Shown here piece by piece: positions 16,757 through 23,957 of a DNA stretch of 30,384 nt (positions are counted from its first letter, which is position 1; every line of letters starts with the position of its first letter). A program made the position numbers and the translations under genes. Origin of the DNA: Alphaproteobacteria bacterium (GTDB taxonomy: Bacteria > Pseudomonadota > Alphaproteobacteria > JAEULC01); contig JADZDN010000048.1 in assembly GCA_020851015.1 (NCBI GenBank), positions 1 to 30,384 on the forward strand. Direction: 5' to 3'. The notes under the pieces were generated by a model. It saw only the letters and a program-made list of their open reading frames with translations, searched no databases and was not told the DNA's origin.

Positions 16757-17889
16757 CGCGTCGTGTCCATCCACTTGCCGGCGATCACCATGCCGGCGGG
16801 GAACAGGCGCTGCTTGCCGACGATCATCTCGTCGACCACGTCGACATACTCGAAATCGCCGGCGACGAGGTCGAGCACCGAGGCATCGCCGATGCCGCCG
16901 ACCTTGAGCGTGCCGAGTTCGTCGCGGCGCACCGCCCGCGCCGGGGCGCTGGTGCAGCAGCGCACCACGTCGTTCAGGCTCATGCCCAGGCACAGCATCT
17001 TCGACATGGTGACCAACAGGTCGAAGGCCGGCCCGTCGACGCTGAGGATGTGCGCGTCGCTGCTGACGATGTCGGGCGGGAAGCCGTGCGCCAGCGCCTC
17101 GCGCGCCGTGCGGAACGCGAACGAGCCGCCGCCGTGGCCGATGTCGAACAGCACGCCGCGCGCCCGGGCCTCCAGCACCTCGGCCCGCACGCGGCCGTCG
17201 CCCTGGACCGGCGCGTTGGGGAACGGCCGGAAACAGTGCGTCAGCACGTCGCCGCGCCTAAGATGCGGCAGCACCTCGTGGCGCGCCGGCGGCAGCTTGT
17301 CGAGATGGGCCATCATCGGCAACCCGGCCGCGTCGGCCGCGTCGATCGCCAGGTAGAGCGGCGTGGCGCCGGCCGGCCCGCTGGCGACCCCGCCGACGCG
17401 GACCTTCACGCCGACGATCAGGTCCTTGTGCTCGCCGGCGACCCGCACGCATTCGCTCGGCTCGAGCAGCCGCACGTCGGTCGATTCGCCGACCATCACC
17501 GGCTTCGAGAAGGCAAAGATGCCGGGATAGGAGATGTTGAGATAGGCCAGGATGCGTATGGGGCTCGGCTCGATGATGTGGCGGCGGAAGCCGTGGAAGT
17601 TGCCGGCGCCCGCCGATCCCGCGTCGATCACCGTCGTCACGGCGCTGCGCAGCGCCAGCGCCACCGGGTCGATGCCCAGCGAGGTCCCGCCCCAGTAGAC
17701 ATGGGTGTGGAAGTCGATCAGGCCCGGCGTCACGATGCGGCCCTTCACGTCGCGCACGGTCTTGGCGTCCGCCAACCCCTCGCCGATCGCGGCCACCTTG
17801 CCGCCGGCGAAGGCCACGTCGGCCAGCTTGTCCAGGTTCTGGCTCGGGTCCAACACCCGGCCGCCCTTGAGGATCAGATCGAAGCTCAC
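16753..17889 (-). CDS. Amidohydrolase/deacetylase-family metallohydrolase
   Basis: A 378-residue metal-dependent hydrolase of the amidohydrolase superfamily (dihydroorotase/deacetylase branch). Metal ligands are visible: His61 and His63 in DFHTH, Lys162 in VKVRVGG (probably carboxylated), His195 in MAHLDK, His218 in THCFRP and Asp278 in SSDAH. N- and C-terminal strands form the small composite beta-domain. Relatives hydrolyse cyclic amides or acylated amino acids; the true substrate is unknown. The GTG at 17889 is chosen because AGGGGG lies six bases upstream; an earlier GTG at 17919 has no such site. It is divergent from the substrate-binding protein gene, from which it is separated by 99 bases, so they may be co-regulated. 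Confidence 0.9.
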   Translation of the reverse strand: MSFDLILKGGRVLDPSQNLDKLADVAFAGGKVAAIGEGLADAKTVRDVKGRIVTPGLIDFHTHVYWGGTSLGIDPVALALRSAVTTVIDAGSAGAGNFHGFRRHIIEPSPIRILAYLNISYPGIFAFSKPVMVGESTDVRLLEPSECVRVAGEHKDLIVGVKVRVGGVASGPAGATPLYLAIDAADAAGLPMMAHLDKLPPARHEVLPHLRRGDVLTHCFRPFPNAPVQGDGRVRAEVLEARARGVLFDIGHGGGSFAFRTAREALAHGFPPDIVSSDAHILSVDGPAFDLLVTMSKMLCLGMSLNDVVRCCTSAPARAVRRDELGTLKVGGIGDASVLDLVAGDFEYVDVVDEMIVGKQRLFPAGMVIAGKWMDTTR

Positions 17890-17988
17890 GCGCGCCCCCT
17901 GGTTGCGGATCGGCGCCACTATCGTCCAGGTGCACCGCCCCGCGCAACGAGGCTGGCGGCCCGGGGCCGATCCGGGCTAAATGCCGCG

Positions 17989-19548
17989 ATGCGACTGCGT
18001 CTTCTCCCGTTCGCCCTCGGCATGCTCGTGACCGCATCGGCGTCGGCGGCCGAGCCGACGGTCCTTCGCGTCATGCCGCAGGGTCCGTTGACCGGCATCG
18101 ATCCGATCGCCACGCCCGGCTACCCGACGCTCGATCATGCCTACCTGGTCTACGACACGCTGTTCGCGCTCGATGCCGGGCTGCGCGCGCGGCCGCAGAT
18201 GGCTAATGGCGATGCGGCGAGCGCCGATGGGCTTTCGCACCGGATCGCGCTGCGTCCGGGTCTCCGCTGGCACGACGGCACGACGGTCACGGCGGCGGAC
18301 TGCATCGCGTCGATCCGCCGCTGGGCCGCGCGCGACGGGCTCGGCCGCGACCTGATGGACCGCGTCGCGCGGCTGGAGCCGGACGGGGACGACGCGATCG
18401 CGATCACGCTGACGCGCCCCTTCCCGCTGCTCGTCGAGGCGCTGGCGAAGCCGATGGGCACCGTGCCGTTCATGATGCCGGCGCGGCTGGCGCGGCTGCC
18501 GGCCGACCGCCCCGTCGACGATGCCACGGGCTCGGGCCCGTTCCGCTTCGCGCCCACGCAGGCCGAAGGCAACTTCCGCAAGGCCTACGAGCGCAATGCC
18601 GCCTATGTGCCGCGGCCGGAACCGCTCAGCCTGTTCGCGGGCGGCAAGCGGGCTGCCGTCGATCGCCTGGAGTGGCTCTACATCCCGGTCGAAGCGATCG
18701 CCACCTTCGAGCTCTATGCCGGCACCGTGCATTACTGGCGCGCGCCGCCGGCCGAGGCCCTGCCGCGCCTGGCCGGCAACCCCGACGTGACCATCCGCGC
18801 GAGCGATCCGCTCGGCGAGACGGCGATGCTGCGGCTGAATCATCGCAGCGCCCCCTTCGACGACCAACGGGTGCGACAGGCGGCCGCGCTCGCGATCGAC
18901 CATCAGGCGATGGTCGCGGCGCTGGGCGGGCTCGCATCCGCGGCGCGGGTCTGCGTATCGATGCTGCCCTGCGGCCTGCCCGACGGACCGGCGGCGCTCG
19001 CCGATCCGCGCCCGGCGGAGGAGCGCCGCGCCGCCGCCCGCCGCTTGCTGCGCGAGGCCGCGTACGACGGCAAGCCGCTGATCCTGCTGACCGCGCACGA
19101 CCAGCCCCTGGTCGACGCGCTGGCGCGCAACGCCGCCGACCAGCTGCGCCGCGTCGGCTTCGCCGTGACGATCAACGACATGCTGTGGCCGGACCTGGTG
19201 CGCCGGCGGCAATCGCCGGCATCCGTGGAGGATGGCGGATGGAGCGCCTTCGTGACGCGCTGGCCCGCGCTCGACCTCGCCTCGCCGGCCTGGAACGAGG
19301 CGCTGCGCGCGACCGGCGCGCAGGCCTGGACCGGCTGGCCCCAAGACGAAGCGCTGGAAAAGCTGCGCCAGGACTGGCTTGATGCGCCCTCCGCCGAGGG
19401 CATCGCGCGGATCGAGCGCCGCGCGGCGGAGACCGTGCCCTATGTGCCGCTGGTGCAATTCAACCTGCCCGTCGCCTACCGCCATACCGCGATCACCGAT
19501 CCGCCGCCCGCGCCGGTCATGGCGCTGTGGGGCGTCGAGCGGCGCTAG
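17989..19548 (+). CDS. Family-5 ABC substrate-binding protein (oligopeptide/dipeptide type)
   Basis: A 519-residue periplasmic binding protein. A Sec signal peptide (about residues 1-21, cleavage near ASA-AEP) is followed by the SBP_bac_5 fold. Typical segments are LRPGLRWHDGTTVTAADCIASI (about 89-110), the GSGPFRF turn and the PFDDQRVRQAAALAID segment. It would deliver a peptide or other amino compound to an inner-membrane ABC importer. No permease or ATPase gene is next to it, so it must use one encoded elsewhere. The ammonia-lyase gene starts 26 bases after its stop, suggesting that the bound ligand yields diaminopropionate or a related amino acid. Confidence 0.92.
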   Translation: MRLRLLPFALGMLVTASASAAEPTVLRVMPQGPLTGIDPIATPGYPTLDHAYLVYDTLFALDAGLRARPQMANGDAASADGLSHRIALRPGLRWHDGTTVTAADCIASIRRWAARDGLGRDLMDRVARLEPDGDDAIAITLTRPFPLLVEALAKPMGTVPFMMPARLARLPADRPVDDATGSGPFRFAPTQAEGNFRKAYERNAAYVPRPEPLSLFAGGKRAAVDRLEWLYIPVEAIATFELYAGTVHYWRAPPAEALPRLAGNPDVTIRASDPLGETAMLRLNHRSAPFDDQRVRQAAALAIDHQAMVAALGGLASAARVCVSMLPCGLPDGPAALADPRPAEERRAAARRLLREAAYDGKPLILLTAHDQPLVDALARNAADQLRRVGFAVTINDMLWPDLVRRRQSPASVEDGGWSAFVTRWPALDLASPAWNEALRATGAQAWTGWPQDEALEKLRQDWLDAPSAEGIARIERRAAETVPYVPLVQFNLPVAYRHTAITDPPPAPVMALWGVERR

Positions 19549-19574
19549 CAGATAAACAGCATAGGGGCATCGAC

Positions 19575-20774
19575 GTGACCGCACCGCGCCATTTTCACAA
19601 TCCGCAAGCCTCGGCCGCGCGACGCTACGGCGCGGCCGAAAGCGCCGTGCTGGACCGGGCCGGCATGGAGGCTGCCCGCCGCGACCTCGAGGCCTGGCCG
19701 GGCTACGCGCCGACGCCGCTGCTCGACCTGCCGGAAGCGGCGCGGCGGCTGGGCATCGGCGGCATCTGGTACAAGGACGAGGCGCACCGCTTCGGGCTCA
19801 ACAGCTTCAAGGCGATGGGGGCGCCCTATGCCGTGCTGCGCTTCCTGCGCGGGATCATCGCCAGGCGCGGCGGCGCCGCGGAGGCGACGGTCGGCGACAT
19901 CGCCGCCGGCAAGTACCGCGACGCGACGCGCGACGTCGTCGTGACCAGCGCGACCGACGGCAATCACGGCCGCGCCGTGGCCTGGGGCGCGCAGGTGCTG
20001 GGCTGCCGCGCCGTGATCTACATCCACGAGCATGTCAGCAAGGGGCGGGAGGAGGCGATCGCCCGCTATGGCGCCGAGGTTCGGCGCGTGCCCGGCAACT
20101 ACGACGATTCCGTCCGGCGCTGCGCCGCCGACGCCAAGGCGAACGACTGGCAGGTGATCTCCGACACCTCCTATGACGGCTACATGGCGATCCCGCGCGA
20201 CGTGATGCACGGCTACATGGCGCTGGCCGAGGAAGCCGCGCGCCAGTTGCCCGCGGGCGCCGTGCCGACCCACGTGCTGCTGCAGGCCGGCGTCGGCGGA
20301 CTGGCCGCCGCGTTCTGCGCCGCCTTCTGGCTGCGCTGGGGCGAGCGGCGGCCGCGCTTCGTGGTGGTCGAGCCGGACAAGGCCGATTGCTGCTACCGCT
20401 CGGCCGTCGCCGGCAAGCCGACGACGACGCCGGGCGATCTCGACACGGTGATGGCGGGGCTGGCCGCCGGCGAGATATCGCCGCTCGCCTGGACCGTGCT
20501 GAAGGCGGGCGCGGACGATTTCGTCACGCTGGACGACGCCTACGCGCCGCGCGCGATGCGGCTGCTGGCGGAAACCAAGCCGGCCGTCGTGGCCGGCGAG
20601 TCCGGCGCGGCCGGTATCGCCTGCCTGATCGCGGCGCAGGAGCACCCCGCCCTGGCGCGCGCGCTCGGCCTGGATGGCTCCAGCCGCGTGATGCTGGTCG
20701 GCAGCGAGGGCGCCACCGATCCGGAACTCTATTTCAAGCTGGTGGAAAAAAAGCCGGAGGACGTGGTGCGCTGA
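19575..20774 (+). CDS. dpaL: Diaminopropionate ammonia-lyase
   Basis: A 399-residue cytoplasmic PLP enzyme of fold type II that converts 2,3-diaminopropionate to pyruvate and two ammonia. The length equals that of E. coli YgeX. The PLP Lys79 lies in LNSFKAMGAPYA. The family's SATDGNHGRAVAWGA (catalytic Asp), SDTSYDGY, and the glycine loop QAGVGGLA that binds the PLP phosphate are all present. The GTG at 19575 has AGGGG seven bases upstream; a start further up would lie inside the upstream gene. It is probably co-transcribed with the binding protein gene. The pair suggests use of diaminopropionate-containing peptides as a nitrogen source. Confidence 0.94.
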   Translation: MTAPRHFHNPQASAARRYGAAESAVLDRAGMEAARRDLEAWPGYAPTPLLDLPEAARRLGIGGIWYKDEAHRFGLNSFKAMGAPYAVLRFLRGIIARRGGAAEATVGDIAAGKYRDATRDVVVTSATDGNHGRAVAWGAQVLGCRAVIYIHEHVSKGREEAIARYGAEVRRVPGNYDDSVRRCAADAKANDWQVISDTSYDGYMAIPRDVMHGYMALAEEAARQLPAGAVPTHVLLQAGVGGLAAAFCAAFWLRWGERRPRFVVVEPDKADCCYRSAVAGKPTTTPGDLDTVMAGLAAGEISPLAWTVLKAGADDFVTLDDAYAPRAMRLLAETKPAVVAGESGAAGIACLIAAQEHPALARALGLDGSSRVMLVGSEGATDPELYFKLVEKKPEDVVR

Positions 20775-20789
20775 AGCCCGCGGTACCGT

Positions 20790-20847
20790 CCTTCGACAGG
20801 TTCAGGACTAGGTGAAAAAGTTTTCCTCATCCTGAGCTTGTCGAAGG
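20790..20847. repeat. Inverted repeat of the CCTTCGACAGGCTCAGGA type
   Basis: Arm one is CCTTCGACAGGTTCAGGA (20790-20807). Arm two (20830-20847) is its reverse complement with two changes. The second copy also folds on itself: CCTCATCC and GGATGAGG flank it. This short palindromic unit is widespread in proteobacterial intergenic regions. It lies between convergent dpaL and the epimerase gene and may end both transcripts. Confidence 0.7.
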
Positions 20848-20866
20848 ATGAGGGAACGCAGCAGCG

Positions 20867-21946
20867 CTAGGCCGCCCGTTCCTTGGCATGGCGCTCGCGC
20901 ATGGCGCCGTAGATTTCCCGCAAGGTCGCCGCGATGTCCATGCGCGGCTGCCAGCCCGGATAGTGCGACTGGAACTTGCGCAGGTCGCTGACGTACCAGA
21001 TGTGGTCGCCGACGCGGTTCTTGGGCTCGTAGCTCCACTGCATCGGCTGGCCGGCGATCGTCTCGCAAAGCCGGATCGCCTCGATCATCGAGCAGTTGGC
21101 ATGGACGCCGCCGCCCATGTTGTAGACCTCGCCCGCGCGCGGCGCGTCGACGAAGGCCTGGAACGCCGCCAGCAGGTCGCGGCTGTGGATGTTGTCGCGC
21201 ACCTGCTTGCCCTTGTAGCCGAGCACGGTATAGGGCTGGCCGGTCACCGCGCATTTCATCAGGTAGGCCAGGAACCCGTGCAACGCCGCGCCGGAATGGT
21301 TCGGCCCGGTCAGGCAGCCGCCGCGGAACACGCCGGTCTTGAGGCCGAAGTAGCGGCCGTATTCCTGCACCATCACGTCGGCCGCGACCTTGGACGCGCC
21401 GAACACGCTGTGGGTGCATTGGTCGATCGACATCGTCTCGTCGATCCCCCGGGCGCAGGCATGCGCGGGGGCGACCGTCCAGCGCGTCTCGGTCTCGACC
21501 AGCGGCAGGTGGTTCGGCCGGTCGCCATAGACCTTGTTGGTCGAGCAGAAGATGAACACGCCGTCCGCGGCATGGCGGCGCGTTGCCTCTAGCAGGTTCA
21601 GCGTGCCGCCGGCGTTGACCGCGAAATCGGTCGCCGGCTCCTGCGCCGCCCAGTCATGCGACGGCTGGGCAGCGGCATGAACGACGACCGCGATGCCGCC
21701 GGAATAGCGGGCGAACAGCGCGTCGATCGCCGACGCGCTGCGGATGTCGATATCGGCATGGCGATAGCGGCGGCCCAGCTCGGTTTCGAGCTGGCGGCGC
21801 TGCCACTGCGTCGCTGCCTCGGGCCCGAAGAAGTGCCGGCGCATGTCGTTGTCGACGCCGACCACGTCCATGCCGCGCGCCGCGAAATGCCGCGCGGCTT
21901 CCGAGCCGACCAGCCCGCCCGATCCGGTGATGATGGCGACCGCCAT
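20867..21946 (-). CDS. Extended SDR: CDP-paratose 2-epimerase-like sugar-nucleotide enzyme
   Basis: A 359-residue NAD(P)-dependent epimerase/dehydratase-like enzyme. The N-terminal GSGGLVGS (8-15) is the dinucleotide loop, and FCSTNKVYG (133-141) gives the active-site Ser/Thr. The expected YxxxK is SVFGASK: Lys186 is present but the catalytic Tyr is Phe182. Sequences ending in [23 protein letters not shown] recall the CDP-paratose/tyvelose epimerase branch. Whether it epimerises or does another redox step is unclear, because the Tyr normally acts as the base. It is divergent from the glycosyltransferase operon, with 157 bases between them, and could supply its sugar donor. Confidence 0.88.
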   Translation of the reverse strand: MAVAIITGSGGLVGSEAARHFAARGMDVVGVDNDMRRHFFGPEAATQWQRRQLETELGRRYRHADIDIRSASAIDALFARYSGGIAVVVHAAAQPSHDWAAQEPATDFAVNAGGTLNLLEATRRHAADGVFIFCSTNKVYGDRPNHLPLVETETRWTVAPAHACARGIDETMSIDQCTHSVFGASKVAADVMVQEYGRYFGLKTGVFRGGCLTGPNHSGAALHGFLAYLMKCAVTGQPYTVLGYKGKQVRDNIHSRDLLAAFQAFVDAPRAGEVYNMGGGVHANCSMIEAIRLCETIAGQPMQWSYEPKNRVGDHIWYVSDLRKFQSHYPGWQPRMDIAATLREIYGAMRERHAKERAA

Positions 21947-21986
21947 GCGAACAGACTCCGGCCCCCTGCCCTATTCCCGGCGAAGC

Positions 21987-22015
21987 TTGCCCGGTCAGGG
22001 TTAACGAACAATTAG
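21987..22015 (+). promoter_or_regulatory. Candidate promoter of the glycosyltransferase operon
   Basis: TTGCCC (21987-21992) and AATTAG (22010-22015) stand 17 bases apart. Transcription would begin near 22022, about 80 bases before the TTG start. The -10 part overlaps the CtrA-like box. Confidence 0.3.
22001..22015. promoter_or_regulatory. CtrA-like box (one mismatch), epimerase / glycosyltransferase
   Basis: TTAACGAACAATTAG fits TTAA-N7-TTAA with one mismatch. Read on the other strand it is CTAA-N7-TTAACC. It sits in the divergent gap, 55 bases from the epimerase start and about 90 bases before the glycosyltransferase start. The CtrA motif is known from alphaproteobacteria; binding here is inferred. 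Confidence 0.45.
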
Positions 22016-22103
22016 CCGACGCCGGTCAGACTCCAGCCGACGACGGCCGTTTCCGAGGGACCCGCACGGGCAAGGCGGGGGAAAGGGCCGCGGAGGGACG
22101 ACC

Positions 22104-23957
22104 TTGGCAGACCCCACCCCGGAATCGATCTTCCTGGCCCAGCGCCGGCCGTTGCTGCGCTTGGCGCAGGCTTGGCTGCGCGGCGCCAACGACCAGACGC
22201 TCGGCCTGGTGCGCGACTACCGCCGCTTCTTCGCCGAGCTGCTGCTGTCGCTGCCGGAGCCCGCGCTGCTGGCCGCGATGACGGCGCCGGCAGGCGACAT
22301 TCTGCGGAGCTGGATCGAGGCGGAGCTGCCCGAACTGCCGCCCGATGGCCGCGACCGGCCGGTGCTCGACGCGATCGCCGCGCGCTTGCGCGCCGATGCC
22401 GGCGACCTGCGCGCCCATCTTGCCGCGGCGGGCTATCGCCATGCCTTCGCGCTCGAGCCGGCGCCCGGGCTCGCCGCCGCGCCGCCCGCCGCGCTGCCCA
22501 TGCTGATGCGCTACTGGCTGCGCACGCCGCGCCTGTTCTGCGCGCCGGACGACGCGCGTCGCTACCACGCCTATCTGCTGAAGATGCTCGACGCCATCGC
22601 GGCGCTGGCCGAGGCCGCGCCCGGTGCGGTCGAGACCCATGCGATCCTCGAAGCGGCGCTCGGGCCGCTCGACATCCAGATGGCCTTCCACGACGACGGC
22701 AATCTTCGCCCGCTGCTGGAAAAGCGCGGCCGGTTGCTGGAGCGCGCGATCGACCTGACCGGGCTCGCCCGCCGCCTCGACCGGCCGGCGCTGCCGGCGG
22801 GCGGCCGCCGCCTGCGCGTCGGGTTCCTGGTCCGCAACATGGACCCGCGCACCGAGAGCTTCATCGTGCTGGCCCATGCCGAGGGGCTGGACAAGCGCCG
22901 CTTCGAGACGGCGCTCTATACCCAGCGCCCGGCCGAGGGCGCCTTCTCGGCCGCCGTGAACCAGCGCTTCGGCAAGGTCGTCGTGCTGGACAACGATCCG
23001 GCCCGGGCCGTCGACCAGTTGCGCGCCGAGAACCTCGACATCGCGGTCCTGGGCAATATCGTGTGCTTCGACAATCGCGGCCTCGGCCGCGTCGCCGCCT
23101 GCCGCGTCGCCCCGGTGCAGCTCGCGCTGGCGGCGATCCAGCCCTCCACCACCGGCTTCGACAGCGTGGACGTCTTCGTTTCGGCGCGGTCGACCGAACC
23201 TGGCGATGCCGCGGACCACTACACCGAACGCCTGGCGCTGATCGACGCCACGTTCAACGTGTTCAGCTATGCCAATGCCGGCCGCGCGCCGGTGGCAAGT
23301 GGCTCGCGCAAGGCCCAGGGCCTGCCGCCGCGCGGCACGCTGTTCTTGGGCGGCGCCAGCATGCCGAAGCTGCAGCCCGCGCTGACCCGGACCTGGATGC
23401 GTATCCTGGCGCGGGTTCCCGACGCGGTGCTGGCGCTCTACCCGTTCAATCCCAACTGGTGGCCGTCCTATCCGCACTACGCGCTGCGCCAGCGCCTCGC
23501 CGCCGAGGCGCAGGAGGCCGGCGTCGATCCCGCGCGCGTGCGCCTGCTGGCGTCGATGAGCATGGGCGAATTGATCCAGCTCGCCGGCGAGGCCGACGTG
23601 TTCCTCGACAGCTTCCCCTATTCCGGCAATGCCTCGCTGATGGAGCCGCTGGCCGCCGGCTGCCCGGTCGTCGCGCTGGACGGCGCGTCGCAGCGCGCGC
23701 TGCAGGGACCGTCGACCCTGCGCGCCATCGGACTCGACGCCTTCGTGGCGCCCGACCTGGATCGGTATGTCGATCTGGCCGTCCGGCTTGCCGGCGACGC
23801 GGCCCTGCGCAAGGAGACGTCGGGATGCATCCGCGCCGCGATGCAGAAGGCCCCGTTCTTCGACAGCCGCGGCTTCGGCACCGCGTTCGGCGGGCTGATC
23901 GAGCGGCTCCACGCCGAGGCCGCCGCGCCGGCCATGCCCGAACGGGCGATCGCATGA
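22104..23957 (+). CDS. SPINDLY/OGT-like (GT41-like) glycosyltransferase without TPRs
   Basis: A 617-residue protein. An all-helical N-terminal region (about 1-230) has no clear TPR motifs. It is followed by a GT-B pair: a first Rossmann half (about 230-400, from RLRVGFLVRN) and a second (about 410-600). The second half carries DVFLDSFPYSGNASLMEPLAAGCPVVAL, close to the sugar-nucleotide site of OGT/SPINDLY proteins. The DLxGHT motif of GT41 is replaced by VLGNIVCFDN, so the active-site His is missing. The TTG start is supported by GGAGGG six bases upstream. Its TGA overlaps the ATG of the next gene (ATGA). It probably transfers a sugar to a protein, perhaps flagellin, but neither donor nor acceptor is shown. 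Confidence 0.8.
   Translation: MADPTPESIFLAQRRPLLRLAQAWLRGANDQTLGLVRDYRRFFAELLLSLPEPALLAAMTAPAGDILRSWIEAELPELPPDGRDRPVLDAIAARLRADAGDLRAHLAAAGYRHAFALEPAPGLAAAPPAALPMLMRYWLRTPRLFCAPDDARRYHAYLLKMLDAIAALAEAAPGAVETHAILEAALGPLDIQMAFHDDGNLRPLLEKRGRLLERAIDLTGLARRLDRPALPAGGRRLRVGFLVRNMDPRTESFIVLAHAEGLDKRRFETALYTQRPAEGAFSAAVNQRFGKVVVLDNDPARAVDQLRAENLDIAVLGNIVCFDNRGLGRVAACRVAPVQLALAAIQPSTTGFDSVDVFVSARSTEPGDAADHYTERLALIDATFNVFSYANAGRAPVASGSRKAQGLPPRGTLFLGGASMPKLQPALTRTWMRILARVPDAVLALYPFNPNWWPSYPHYALRQRLAAEAQEAGVDPARVRLLASMSMGELIQLAGEADVFLDSFPYSGNASLMEPLAAGCPVVALDGASQRALQGPSTLRAIGLDAFVAPDLDRYVDLAVRLAGDAALRKETSGCIRAAMQKAPFFDSRGFGTAFGGLIERLHAEAAAPAMPERAIA

Noticed and set aside
15565..19548. 1327-codon frame running into the substrate-binding protein
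   Set aside because: Only the last 519 codons resemble a protein family and carry a signal peptide; the rest overlaps two other genes.
22172..23953. The frame of the 919-residue gene stays open across the whole preceding gene, giving an apparent 1513-codon ORF
   Set aside because: The upstream part has Arg/Ala/Gly-rich random composition, while the other frame encodes the OGT-like protein with a good ribosome site. The ATG at 23954 overlaps its stop.
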